A DNA stretch of 34,633 nt from Planctomycetota bacterium (GTDB lineage Bacteria > Planctomycetota > Phycisphaerae > Phycisphaerales > Phycisphaeraceae), in assembly GCA_026386955.1 (NCBI GenBank), contig JAPLMQ010000172.1, forward strand, positions 1-34,633. The letters run 5' to 3'. The first letter of the stretch is position 1. Each line of letters opens with the position of its first letter. A model generated the notes under the pieces. It was not told the DNA's origin and made no database searches. It saw nothing but the letters and a program-made list of their open reading frames with translations. Positions 8,061-16,009 of this stretch are shown here, one piece after another. A program made the position numbers and the translations under genes.

Positions 8061-8209
8061 GTGCCACATGTTGCCGTACTCGCAACATGTGCTGATTCAC
8101 CGGGGAGAATCTGACTCGCGATGGGCCCTTCGATCAGGGTTTCGATTCTCCTGCCGCGCCGCATGGCTGCTCGAAGACACACGTTGCGAGTACGGCAACG
8201 TGTGGCACC
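8061..8209 (+). repeat. Paired-hairpin repeat, family A (copy 2)
   Basis: The left hairpin is CACATGTTG-C-CG-TACT-CG-CAACATGTG (8065-8091) preceded by GTGC. The right hairpin is CACACGTTG (8178-8186), loop CGAGTACGG, CAACGTGTG (8196-8204), followed by GCACC. An extra inverted repeat, GGAGAATC / GATTCTCC (8104-8111/8144-8151), lies inside. The arm variant TTG/CAA is shared by both hairpins of this element but not by the other copies. It fills the spacer upstream of the deacetylase-like gene. Confidence 0.9.
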
Positions 8210-8237
8210 CGATGCTCGGAGCCTGCGCCTGCGGCAT

Positions 8238-9503
8238 TCACAACCCCGCGGCGACCTTCTTCAGCGCCACGGCGCAGGAGTCGATGTGGGCGTCGGACAT
8301 CACCTGCGTGAGCGAAACCGCCACGGCCCGGCTGAGCAGGTGGATCGTCTGGGGGCACATGTCGGGCGTGTACTTCACGTCTGTGAGGTTCCACGGGTAG
8401 CCATGGAGGTCGGGCGTGCGCTTCTGCATGATGTAGTCCCAGTGGTAATAGATGTGCCGGTCGGGGAAGCCTTGGTCGAACATCGAGCCCGCGGCCATGC
8501 CCTCGGCCCGCAGCGCCGCGGCGAAGGCCTTGGCCCGCTCGGGCGACTCGACGAAGAAGACCAGCGAGAGCCCGCAGTCGCCCGCCTTGTCGGGCACGTC
8601 CTGGAAGCGCACGCCCGGGAGGTTCTCGACTTGAGACCAGAGCCGCTTCTTCAGCTCGCGCAGGCGGGAGAGGATGCGCTCTCGCTTGCGGAGCTGCGCC
8701 AGGGCCAGCGCGCCGTTGAGCTCCGACATGCGGTAGTTCTCGCCCAGGAAGGGTTCGATCTGCCACTCGGTCGACTTCCAGAAGGCGTAGGCCGAGTCGT
8801 GGTAGCAGGCGGCCCGCTGGAAGACCTCGGGCGTGTTGGTGACCACCGCGCCGCCCTCGCCGGCGGTGATGATCTTGAAGTGCTGCAGGCTGAAGGCCCC
8901 GGCGTCGCCGATCGTGCCCAGGGCCTTGCCCTTGTACTGCCCGCCGTTGGCCTGGGCGCAGTCCTCGAGCACGCGGACCTTGTGGCGCTTGGCGACGGCC
9001 ATGATCTCGTCCATCCGGCAGGGCGTGCCGCGCATGTGGACGGGGATGATCAGCCGGGTCTTCGAGGTGATCTTCTTCTCCACGTCCTTGGGGTCGAGCG
9101 TGAGCGACTCGTCGACCTCCGCGATGATCGGGATCGCCTTGAGCGTGAGCACCGCGGCGGCGGTGGCGATGTAGGTGTAGGCCGGGACGATCACCTCGTC
9201 GCCCGAGCTGACGCCAAGGCCGACCATCGCGGCGATCAGCGCCGAGGTGCCCGAGTTGACGGCCAGGACGTATTTGGCGCCGCTCAACTCGCCGAAGAGC
9301 TTCTCGAACTGCGCGGTGGGGGAGGTGGCCTCGTCGCGGAAGAAGCGGAAGAGGTTTTTCTGCTTCAGGACCGCGGTGACCGCGTCGATCTCCTCCTGCC
9401 CGATCTCCTGGGGGCCGATCAAATAGTCGGCGGGGCGGTCGACGACGCAGGGCGTTCCGCCGTGGACGGCGAGCTGGGAGGAAGCGGTCGTTTGGGTGGC
9501 CAT
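8238..9503 (-). CDS. DegT/DnrJ/EryC1/StrS family aminotransferase
   Basis: A predicted PLP-dependent sugar or aminocyclitol aminotransferase of 421 residues. AVNSGTSALIAA (81-92) is the phosphate-binding loop. VLEDCAQANGG carries Asp181, which contacts the PLP ring nitrogen. FSLQHFKIITAGEGG contains Lys210, the expected Schiff-base lysine. RMSELNGALALAQL is the family's late signature. The lysine context is closer to AHBA-synthase-like and GDP-perosamine-type enzymes, but the product cannot be named. ATG 9501-9503 is chosen because AAGGAGA lies 5 bases upstream; the open frame runs on to 9707 without such a site. It is the first of three minus-strand genes with roles in sugar or lipid modification, separated by family A repeats. 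Confidence 0.9.
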   Translation of the reverse strand: MATQTTASSQLAVHGGTPCVVDRPADYLIGPQEIGQEEIDAVTAVLKQKNLFRFFRDEATSPTAQFEKLFGELSGAKYVLAVNSGTSALIAAMVGLGVSSGDEVIVPAYTYIATAAAVLTLKAIPIIAEVDESLTLDPKDVEKKITSKTRLIIPVHMRGTPCRMDEIMAVAKRHKVRVLEDCAQANGGQYKGKALGTIGDAGAFSLQHFKIITAGEGGAVVTNTPEVFQRAACYHDSAYAFWKSTEWQIEPFLGENYRMSELNGALALAQLRKRERILSRLRELKKRLWSQVENLPGVRFQDVPDKAGDCGLSLVFFVESPERAKAFAAALRAEGMAAGSMFDQGFPDRHIYYHWDYIMQKRTPDLHGYPWNLTDVKYTPDMCPQTIHLLSRAVAVSLTQVMSDAHIDSCAVALKKVAAGL

Positions 9504-9508
9504 CGGGG

Positions 9509-9515
9509 TCTCCTT
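9509..9515 (-). promoter_or_regulatory. Ribosome binding site of the aminotransferase
   Basis: AAGGAGA on the minus strand, 5 bases before ATG 9503. It decides the start over the longer open frame reaching 9707. Confidence 0.8.
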
Positions 9516-9733
9516 CAAGCGGTGGACGGCGGCGGGGCGGATGGGGCACAAAAGCCGGCGCGGGGCGGGAGCCGAGATTACCCGCAGGTCGGCACGGATG
9601 AAAGGGGTGGGAGGCGGGGAAGGCGTGCGGATTCGCGGGATTCCGCGGGATTCCGGGGGGATTCCGCGCCCCGGGCCCTCGCGGCATTGAAGCGAGTGCG
9701 GCGGCATCCTAGAATCGGCCGATAGATGTGGAC

Positions 9734-10243
9734 ATGGATGCGCCCGTGAAAGACAAGTGCGACAAGTGCGACAAGAAGGCGAGCTTCCACAGCGTGGAGA
9801 TCGTCAAAGGTCAGAAGACCGAGATAAACCTGTGCGAGGTCCACGCTGCGCAGGAGTCGAAGGTCGCCAAGGCCGTCCACACCCCCATCAACGAATTGCT
9901 CAGCAGCTTCGTCAAGGCGCAGAGCGGCCAGCCGGTGACGGAGGAGGCCCTTTGCGGCGAATGCGGGCAGACCTTCAGCCAGTTCCGCGAGACCAGCCTG
10001 ATGGGCTGCCCGAGCTGCTACGCCGCGTTCGAGGAGAAGCTGACGCCCATGCTGGAGCGCATCCACGAGGGCGGCACGCACCACCTGGGCAAGATCCCCA
10101 AACGATCCGGCGTCGCCGAGCAGAAGCAGGCGGCGCTGCTGCGCATGCGCAAGCAACTGGCCGAGGCCGTCGCCGCGGAGAACTTCGAGCTGGCCGCCCG
10201 TCTGCGCGACGAGGTCCGCCGCTTCGAGGAGCAGACGACATGA
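9734..10243 (+). CDS. mcsA: McsA-like zinc/UVR protein, activator of protein-arginine kinase
   Basis: 169 residues. Four cysteine pairs form two zinc sites: CDKC near the start with CxxH further on (NLCEVHA), then CGEC and CPSC about 20 residues apart. A UVR (UvrB/UvrC) helical domain, LRMRKQLAEAVAAENFELAARLRDE, closes the protein. In Firmicutes McsA activates the arginine kinase McsB and helps it mark proteins for ClpCP. The stop overlaps the mcsB start in an ATGA arrangement (10240-10243), so the two are coupled. The frame also has a GTG at 9728, two codons upstream; neither start has a clear Shine-Dalgarno. No ctsR or clpC gene lies in the window. Confidence 0.88.
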   Translation: MDAPVKDKCDKCDKKASFHSVEIVKGQKTEINLCEVHAAQESKVAKAVHTPINELLSSFVKAQSGQPVTEEALCGECGQTFSQFRETSLMGCPSCYAAFEEKLTPMLERIHEGGTHHLGKIPKRSGVAEQKQAALLRMRKQLAEAVAAENFELAARLRDEVRRFEEQTT

Positions 10244-11304
10244 CCCTGCCTCGGATCACCGAACACGCCGGGGAATGGCTCCGCGGCGCCGGGCCCAACA
10301 GCGAAATCGTCATCTCCAGCCGCGTCCGGCTCGCCCGGAACCTCGCCGGCTTCCCGTTCGTCAACCGCGCCAGCCTCCGGCAGCGGCAGGAGGTCCGCGA
10401 CCGCTGCCATGAGCGGATCATGGACTCGCGCGTGCGCCTAGGCGCGCTCTGGGTCGACCTCGCCGAGAGCACCGACCTCGACCGCATGCTGCTCGTCGAG
10501 CGCCACCTCATCAGCCGCCAGCACGCCCAGGCCGGGCCCGACCTGCCCCGGGCCGTCGCCATCGGCGAGGACGAGACCTTCGCCATCATGGTCAACGAGG
10601 AGGACCACCTGCGCATCCAGGTCCTCCGCAGCGGCATGCAGATGGCCGAGGCCTTCGAGCAGATCAACCGCCTCGACGACCTGGTCGAGGAGAAGCTCGA
10701 CTTCGCCTACACCCGCCGCTTCGGCTACCTCACCGCCTGCCCCACCAACGTCGGCACGGGCATCCGCGTGAGCGTGATGCTCCACCTCCCGGCCCTGAAG
10801 CTCACGGGCGAGATCGACAAGGTCAAGCGGGCCGCCCGCGACATGCACTTGGCCGTCCGCGGCCTCTTCGGCGAGGGCTCCGACGCGCTGGGCGACCTCT
10901 ACCAGGTCTCCAACCAGACGACGCTGGGCCGCGGCGAATCCGAGATCCTCAACGACTTCCAAAGCACCGTCGTCCCCCAGATCATCTCCTACGAGCAGCA
11001 GGCCCGGCAGGCCCTCGCCCGGCAGCGCTCGGCGCAGCTCGACGACAAGATCTGGCGCGCCTGGGCCGTGCTGAGCAACGCCCGCGTGATCGGCACCGAG
11101 GAGGTCATGGGCCTGCTCAGCCACCTGCGCCTGGGCGTGAACCTGGGGCGGATCGACATGGTCGACATCCGCACGATCAACGAGCTCTTCCTGCTCACGC
11201 AGCCGGCGCACCTGCAGAAGCTCACCGGTCGCGAGATGGACCCCGCGGCCCGCCGCGAGGCCCGCGCGGAGCTGATCCGCCGCCGGCTCGGGGCGGTGCG
11301 CTGA
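10240..11304 (+). CDS. mcsB: Protein-arginine kinase McsB
   Basis: 354 residues of the phosphagen-kinase fold. It phosphorylates arginine residues in proteins, which in Bacillus tags them for degradation. IVISSRVRLARNL (23-35) is the N-terminal nucleotide-binding block. NEEDHLRIQ (119-127) carries the catalytic glutamates. LTACPTNVGTGIR (164-176) is the signature, with the active-site region around Cys167. The C-terminus reads ARREARAELIRRRL; the RDxxRP allosteric phosphoarginine motif of the Bacillus enzyme seems to be replaced by RRxxRA, so allosteric control may differ (inference). It lacks the N-terminal substrate-specificity region of creatine/arginine kinases, so protein arginine is the likely substrate. 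Coupled to mcsA. Confidence 0.92.
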   Translation: MTLPRITEHAGEWLRGAGPNSEIVISSRVRLARNLAGFPFVNRASLRQRQEVRDRCHERIMDSRVRLGALWVDLAESTDLDRMLLVERHLISRQHAQAGPDLPRAVAIGEDETFAIMVNEEDHLRIQVLRSGMQMAEAFEQINRLDDLVEEKLDFAYTRRFGYLTACPTNVGTGIRVSVMLHLPALKLTGEIDKVKRAARDMHLAVRGLFGEGSDALGDLYQVSNQTTLGRGESEILNDFQSTVVPQIISYEQQARQALARQRSAQLDDKIWRAWAVLSNARVIGTEEVMGLLSHLRLGVNLGRIDMVDIRTINELFLLTQPAHLQKLTGREMDPAARREARAELIRRRLGAVR

Positions 11305-11404
11305 GCGATCCGGGCTTGTCTGCTGCAGTTGATTTCATGTCGCATCGTTCGCCGAGGACTCTCTGGTGCACATCTTGGATCGACGATCGCGCCCATTGAG
11401 CCGA

Positions 11405-11444
11405 GGCAAGCTTGCCATCGCTTGCAATGCCGACGCATCGGCAT
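11405..11444. other. Two adjacent palindromes upstream of the CBS genes
   Basis: GGCAAGCTTGCC (11405-11416) is a perfect 12-bp palindrome, and ATGCCGA-CGCA-TCGGCAT (11427-11444) is a perfect 7-bp hairpin. They lie about 50-90 bases before ATG 11494 and about 100 after the mcsB stop. They could be an operator or a weak terminator; there is no T-run. The rest of 11305-11493 holds nothing recognisable. Confidence 0.35.
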
Positions 11445-11493
11445 AACCTAGAAGCGTGGGTGGTGGAGGTTCGCACCGTTCAGGAGCACGAAG

Positions 11494-11964
11494 ATGGGAC
11501 TGCGTGAAAACATCCTCAAGGATCCGGTCTCGGAGATCGCGTTGCGCGAGCTCATCGCCGTGGCCCGCAAGACGCCCGTGCGCGAGGTCGCGGCGAAGAT
11601 GCGGGAGAAGCGGCTGGGCGTGGCGATCGTCGTCGACCGGGCCGGCAAGCCCGTCGGGAAGTTCACCGAGCGCAAGCTGATGAAGCTGCTGCTGGAGGAC
11701 CCCAAGGGGCTGGACCAGCCGGTGGAGAAGTTCATGTACGACAGCGCGACGCCGCTGGGCCGCGACGAGCCGATCGCCAGCCTGATCGAGCTGATGCAGA
11801 AGCAGAAGGTGCGGTTCGTCTGCGTGACCGACGAGAAGGGCAAGGCCGTGGCGATCACCGGGCAGAAGGGGCTGATGGAGTACATCGCCGAGCAGTTCCC
11901 CCGGGCGGTCAAGGCACAGTCGACCAAGCCCCGCATCTTCACCCAAGAGCGCGAAGGAGCCTGA
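11494..11964 (+). CDS. CBS-pair domain protein, copy 1
   Basis: 156 residues made of one pair of CBS motifs and no catalytic domain. The first CBS motif is about residues 20-75 (TPVREVAAKMREKRLGVAIVVD...GKFTERKLM), the second about 80-140 (ATPLGRDEPIASLIELMQKQKVRFVCVTDE). Such modules bind adenosine nucleotides (AMP, ATP, S-adenosylmethionine) and regulate partner proteins; the partner is unknown. AGGAG lies 6 bases before ATG 11494. The next gene, another CBS pair, begins 2 bases after the stop, so the two probably act as a heteromer. A 189-base gap separates it from mcsB, so joint transcription is uncertain. Confidence 0.88.
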   Translation: MGLRENILKDPVSEIALRELIAVARKTPVREVAAKMREKRLGVAIVVDRAGKPVGKFTERKLMKLLLEDPKGLDQPVEKFMYDSATPLGRDEPIASLIELMQKQKVRFVCVTDEKGKAVAITGQKGLMEYIAEQFPRAVKAQSTKPRIFTQEREGA

Positions 11965-11966
11965 CC

Positions 11967-12467
11967 ATGAGACCCAAACGCGGCCCCAAGGACGTGGTCA
12001 CCGAGTTCCAGGACCCGCTCAAGAACTACGATCCCCCGATCTACGAGGACGCCCTGCAGCGCTCGCTGGCGGAGGACACGGTCGACGTGATCCAGATCCG
12101 CCCCTTCGAGACGGTCCCGCCGACGATGACGGTCAAGGAGGCCATGCAGATGATGGTCGACCTCGACATCGCCTGCCTGATGATCGTGGAGAACGACCGG
12201 CTCATCGGCGTCTTCTCCGAGCGCAACGTGCTCGACAACGTCGCCCCCGACTACGAGGCGGTGAAGGGCAAGCCGATCCGCGCGGTGATGACCAAGGACC
12301 CCGCCTCGGTGCACATCACCGACAACGTGGGCAAGGCCGTGAACCTGATGGCGGTGAGCGGTTTCCGCCACGTGCCGATCCTCGACGTCGACGAGAAGGT
12401 GACGGGCATCGTCGGCCCGCGGCGGGTGACGGCCTACCTGCAGAAGTATTTTTTGCAGAAGGATTGA
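11967..12467 (+). CDS. CBS-pair domain protein, copy 2
   Basis: 166 residues: about 45 N-terminal residues (FQDPLKNYDPPIYEDALQRS) unlike copy 1, then two CBS motifs (PTMTVKEAMQMMVDLDIACLMIVEN...GVFSERNVLDNV and MTKDPASVHITDNVGKAVNLMAVSGFRHVPILD). The second contains the GFRHVPI strand typical of nucleotide-binding CBS domains. GGAG lies 7 bases before ATG 11967. The gap to the previous CBS gene is 2 bases, so they are co-translated. It ends 33 bases before the convergent mutY stop. The role is presumably regulatory energy or nucleotide sensing (inference). Confidence 0.88.
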   Translation: MRPKRGPKDVVTEFQDPLKNYDPPIYEDALQRSLAEDTVDVIQIRPFETVPPTMTVKEAMQMMVDLDIACLMIVENDRLIGVFSERNVLDNVAPDYEAVKGKPIRAVMTKDPASVHITDNVGKAVNLMAVSGFRHVPILDVDEKVTGIVGPRRVTAYLQKYFLQKD

Positions 12468-12500
12468 GGCGGGAAGTCGCGGCGCGCGACGGACCTCGCG

Positions 12501-13655
12501 TCACTCCTCCAGCATCTCCAACGCCCTTCGCTGCGGATTGGGCAGCGGAAGGTCGTCGATCTTCCCGGGGCGGCGCCACGCGCCGCCGCGCAGCCTTCCG
12601 CCAGTGCAGCGGGCCCGCCAGACGACGAAGTGGATCGAGCGGTGCGTGGTCTGGTGGTCGAACTCGCCAACGCGAGCCGGCTTGTCGATCATGATCCCCC
12701 GCGCCGCCGCCAGCGCCCGCAGCGCCTCCACGGCATCGACGCCCGCCGCGACAGCCTCCACCGTTGGCATCTCCCACATCCCCGACCACAACCCGCGGTC
12801 AGGCCGCTGCACGAACAGCCGCTCGCCGCGCCGGTCGATCGCCAGCACGTGATGCTCCGCCGCGGTGGGCTTCCGGCGCGGGACGCGCACCGGCAGCCTC
12901 TCGGCGATCCCCATCTTGTTCGCCCGACACGCCGCCGCGACGGGGCAGACCAGGCACTTGGGCGACTTGGGCGTGCAGACCAGCGCCCCGAGTTCCATCA
13001 CGGCCTGGTTGAAGTCGCCCGGATGCCGGGCCGGCACGAGATGCTCCGCGAGCCGCCACAGCCGCTCGCGCACCGCGGGGGCGTCGACAGGCTCCTCGAT
13101 CGCGAACCAGCGGGCCAACACGCGGGCGACGTTCCCGTCCACCACCGGCGTCCGTCGCCCGAAGGCGATCGAGGCGATCGCCCCGGCCGAGTATCGCCCG
13201 ATCCCCGGCAGCGCGAGCAGCCCCTCGAATGTGTCGGGCAGCCGCCCGGCGTGGTTCGCCTCAACCGCGCGGGCGGCGGCGTGCAGGTTCCGGGCCCGCC
13301 GGTAATAGCCCAGCCCCTGCCACAGCCGCAGCACGCTCTGCTCCTCCGCGCGGGCGAGGTCGGCCAGCGTGGGGAAGGCCGCGGTGAAGCGCTCGAAATA
13401 AGCGATCACCGTCGCCACCTGCGTCTGCTGCAGCATCGCCTCGCTCAGCCACTCGTGGTACGGGTTGGCCAGCTTGCCCGGCTCGGCCCGCCACGGCAGC
13501 TTGCGGTGATGCTCCCGATACCACGCGAGCAGGGGGGCCCGCAGCGCCGCCGGCTTGGCGCGAGTCCACGCCCGACGAGGCGGGGCGGGCGGAGTGGGGC
13601 GGCGGCGGGAGGGTCGGGCCATGCGAGCGGAAAGTGTAGCTTTGCCCCTCGGCAT
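12501..13655 (-). CDS. mutY: A/G-specific adenine DNA glycosylase MutY
   Basis: MutY removes adenine mispaired with 8-oxoguanine. SEAMLQQTQV (71-80) contains catalytic Glu72. The helix-hairpin-helix LPGIGRYSAGAIASIAFG (149-166) is followed by VVDGNVARVL with catalytic Asp173. Four cysteines, C228-x6-C235-x2-C238-x5-C244, bind the 4Fe-4S cluster. The C-terminal part (LWSGMWEMPTVEA and beyond, about 290-380) is the NUDIX-like domain that recognises 8-oxoG. The length (384) is slightly over E. coli's because of a proline/arginine-rich N-terminal extension. ATG 13622 (residue 12) is an equally possible start; neither has a Shine-Dalgarno. It converges with the CBS genes, and its upstream region is shared with the divergent TSCPD gene. 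Confidence 0.94.
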   Translation of the reverse strand: MPRGKATLSARMARPSRRRPTPPAPPRRAWTRAKPAALRAPLLAWYREHHRKLPWRAEPGKLANPYHEWLSEAMLQQTQVATVIAYFERFTAAFPTLADLARAEEQSVLRLWQGLGYYRRARNLHAAARAVEANHAGRLPDTFEGLLALPGIGRYSAGAIASIAFGRRTPVVDGNVARVLARWFAIEEPVDAPAVRERLWRLAEHLVPARHPGDFNQAVMELGALVCTPKSPKCLVCPVAAACRANKMGIAERLPVRVPRRKPTAAEHHVLAIDRRGERLFVQRPDRGLWSGMWEMPTVEAVAAGVDAVEALRALAAARGIMIDKPARVGEFDHQTTHRSIHFVVWRARCTGGRLRGGAWRRPGKIDDLPLPNPQRRALEMLEE

Positions 13656-13805
13656 GGGGGAGAATAAGGATGTGGGGTGGCGAACGGCTTCCTGGCGGCC
13701 CGAGGGCCTTGCGACCGAGGCCGCCCCGGTGAGACCTGTTCAGAATTTGTTTTGAAGAAACCGACGGGTCACCGCCGATAACCAGCGGGACACGTCGCGG
13801 GCCGC

Positions 13806-13811
13806 AGGAGG
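13806..13811 (+). promoter_or_regulatory. Strong ribosome binding site for a GTG start
   Basis: AGGAGG lies 8 bases before GTG 13820. It decides the start of the TSCPD gene; the first in-frame ATG comes only at residue 48. Confidence 0.85.
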
Positions 13812-13819
13812 TTAGTGGG

Positions 13820-14332
13820 GTGGCGAAGAAATCGCGCAAGTCAGACCCAACTCCAGACCCAGCCCCGGATTCAGGCCAAACGCAGCCAGCCGACGCGTCC
13901 AACGCTCCCGCCTCCCCGTCACCGGCGGAGCCTCCACGCACCTCTCGGGCCGAACCATCCATGGTTGCACACCGCACCGCGCTGCCCACCACGCGTGACT
14001 CGATCACCCACAAGTTCCAGATCATGGGACACCAGGGCTACCTCACCATCGGCCTCTTCGAGGACGGCTCGCCGGGCGAGATCTTCATCAAGATGGCCAA
14101 GGAGGGCTCGACGCTCAGCGGGCTCGTGCAGGCCTTCTGCCGGGCCTTCTCGCTCTCGCTGCAGTACGGGCTCCCGCTCTCCGAGGCGGTCAACCGCTTC
14201 AAGGGCATGCGCTTCGAGCCGATGGGCCCCACGTCGAACCCCGACATCCCCGAGGCGCTGAGCATCGTGGACTACGTCGCCCGCTACATCGACCTGCACT
14301 TTTGCCAGAACAGCGACGCACGGCGCTTCTGA
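13820..14332 (+). CDS. Stand-alone TSCPD domain protein (class II ribonucleotide reductase C-terminal domain, NrdJb-like)
   Basis: 170 residues. The first 47 are a flexible Pro/Ala/Ser-rich leader. Residues about 58-165 match the extreme C-terminal domain of adenosylcobalamin-dependent ribonucleotide reductase: HKFQIMGHQGYLTIGLFEDG, PGEIFIKMAKEGSTLSGL, LSLQYGLPLSEAVNRF, RFEPMGPTSNPDIPEALSIVDYV. No reductase catalytic barrel is present here or nearby. In Pseudomonas the enzyme is split and the small NrdJb subunit is required for activity; this protein may play that role or bind nucleotides or partners on its own (inference). GTG start set by a perfect AGGAGG. A strong terminator follows 38 bases after the stop, so it is monocistronic. 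Confidence 0.82.
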   Translation: MAKKSRKSDPTPDPAPDSGQTQPADASNAPASPSPAEPPRTSRAEPSMVAHRTALPTTRDSITHKFQIMGHQGYLTIGLFEDGSPGEIFIKMAKEGSTLSGLVQAFCRAFSLSLQYGLPLSEAVNRFKGMRFEPMGPTSNPDIPEALSIVDYVARYIDLHFCQNSDARRF

Positions 14333-14370
14333 GGCGAGGACACGCGCACAGGCGCTCAACACGTTCACCA

Positions 14371-14400
14371 AAGCCCAGGCGCCGCGTGCCTGGGTTTTTT
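14371..14400 (+). terminator. Rho-independent terminator after the TSCPD gene
   Basis: CCCAGGCGC (14374-14382) pairs with GTGCCTGGG (14386-14394) around a 3-base loop, one G-T wobble included, followed by six T residues (14395-14400). The stem core is shared with the terminator at 1666-1694. Confidence 0.9.
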
Positions 14401-14550
14401 CTGCGCCCATCGTTCCGGCGCGCATCACCGCGCCACGCGCGAAAATCACCTCTCCACACGCGCATTCTCCCCGACCTTTTCCCTTGCATTGCCGCCCATC
14501 CTCCGCTAACGTTTCACGTGCCCCAACACTCTTTTTCTGGCGCCCCTTGA

Positions 14551-15966
14551 ATGACTGACGAGATCAAGGACAAGTGCGGTGTTTTCGGGATCTGGGGCGG
14601 CTCCGACAGCGCCTACCGGATCTACACCGCCCTCTTCGCCCAGCAGCACCGCGGGCAGGAGTCGGCCGGCATCGCCGTCACCGACGGCCAACGCCTCGAC
14701 GCACACGTCGGCATGGGCCTCGTGCCCGACGTCTTCTCCGACAAGTCGATCCTCACCCGCCTCGAGGGCAAGGCCGGCATCGGCCACAACCGCTACTCCA
14801 CCACCGGCTCGAGCAAGCTCTGCAACGCCCAGCCGCTCCTCGAGGAGTACGTCGGCGGCCAAGTCGCCGTGGCCCACAACGGCAACCTCATCAACGCCGA
14901 CCTGCTCCGCCAGGACTACGAGCGCCGCGGCCACATCTTCCACACCTCCACCGACACCGAGGTGATCCTCCACCTCCTCGCCTCGCACCACATCAGCAAG
15001 CGCGACCCGCTGGTCGAGGCCCTGATGCACCTGCAGGGCGCCTTCTCGCTGGTCTTCCTCTTCGCCGACCGCATCGAGGCCGTGCGCGACCCCTGGGGCT
15101 GGCGCCCGCTGGTGCTGGGACAGACCGCCGACGGGGCCTTCTGCGTCGCCAGCGAGACCGTCGCGCTCGACGCCTTGGGCGCGACGCTCATCCGCGAGGT
15201 CGAGCCGGGCGAGATCGTCACGCTCAGCGACGCGGGCGTCTCCTCCCGCCGCTTCGCCGAGAACGAGCAGCCCGCCCACTGCATCTTCGAGCACGTCTAC
15301 TTCGCCAACCCCAGCTCGCTGGTCTTCGGCGACCGAGTGCAGCTCGTCCGCGAGCGCATGGGCGAGAAGCTGGCGAAGGAGTCGCACGTCGAGGCCGACT
15401 GCGTCGTCCCGATGCCCGACTCGGGCCGCTCCGCCGCGCTGGGCTACGCCCGGGCCAGCGGCGTGCCGTTCCGCGAGGGCATCGTGCCCAACCGCTACGT
15501 CGGGCGCACGTTCATCAAGCCCACGCAGGAGCAGCGCGACTTGGCGGTGCAGCTCAAGCTCAACGCCGTCGCCGAGGTGATCAACGGCAACCGCATCGTG
15601 GTCGTCGACGACTCGGTGGTCCGCGGGACGACCACGCGCGGGAAGATGGCCCAGCTCCGCCGCGCGGGGGCCAAGGAGATCCACCTGCGGATCAGTTGCC
15701 CCCCGATCCGCCACGCCTGCTACTTCGGGATCGACTTCCCCGACCCCTCGCAGCTCGTCGCCAACAACCGCACGATCGACCAGATCGCCGCCTATCTGGG
15801 CGTCGACACCCTGCACTTCCTCTCGATCGAGGGGATGCTCGCCTCGGTCAACCGCCCGCCGGACAACTACTGCACGGCCTGCTTCAGCGGCAAGTACCGC
15901 CTCTCGCCCGAGAGGCCGGTGAGCAAGCTCGACCTGGAGCGCAACCAGCTCCGGTTGTACAACTGA
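14551..15966 (+). CDS. purF: Amidophosphoribosyltransferase PurF
   Basis: First committed step of purine synthesis: PRPP plus glutamine gives phosphoribosylamine. 471 residues. CGVFGIWG starts at Cys9, the N-terminal nucleophile exposed after removal of an 8-residue propeptide (MTDEIKDK). The glutamine amidotransferase domain follows (QQHRGQESAGIA, GHNRYSTTG, HNGNL). The C-terminal PRTase domain has the PRPP loop IVVVDDSVVRGTT. Cysteines in HCIFEHVYFA, SCPPIRHAC and YCTACFSGKY match the Bacillus-type enzyme, which carries a 4Fe-4S cluster and propeptide. No Shine-Dalgarno precedes ATG 14551, and no other pur gene is adjacent. It is followed after 43 bases by the CNNM/CorC gene, with no terminator between. 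Confidence 0.96.
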   Translation: MTDEIKDKCGVFGIWGGSDSAYRIYTALFAQQHRGQESAGIAVTDGQRLDAHVGMGLVPDVFSDKSILTRLEGKAGIGHNRYSTTGSSKLCNAQPLLEEYVGGQVAVAHNGNLINADLLRQDYERRGHIFHTSTDTEVILHLLASHHISKRDPLVEALMHLQGAFSLVFLFADRIEAVRDPWGWRPLVLGQTADGAFCVASETVALDALGATLIREVEPGEIVTLSDAGVSSRRFAENEQPAHCIFEHVYFANPSSLVFGDRVQLVRERMGEKLAKESHVEADCVVPMPDSGRSAALGYARASGVPFREGIVPNRYVGRTFIKPTQEQRDLAVQLKLNAVAEVINGNRIVVVDDSVVRGTTTRGKMAQLRRAGAKEIHLRISCPPIRHACYFGIDFPDPSQLVANNRTIDQIAAYLGVDTLHFLSIEGMLASVNRPPDNYCTACFSGKYRLSPERPVSKLDLERNQLRLYN

Positions 15967-16009
15967 GCCCGGCCCCGCCACGAGCCCGCCCGATCTGAGA
16001 TAATCCGGC

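Noticed and set aside
6950..8209. CRISPR-like array
   Set aside because: The repeats are inverted pairs with variable arms, not evenly spaced direct repeats, and there are no cas genes.
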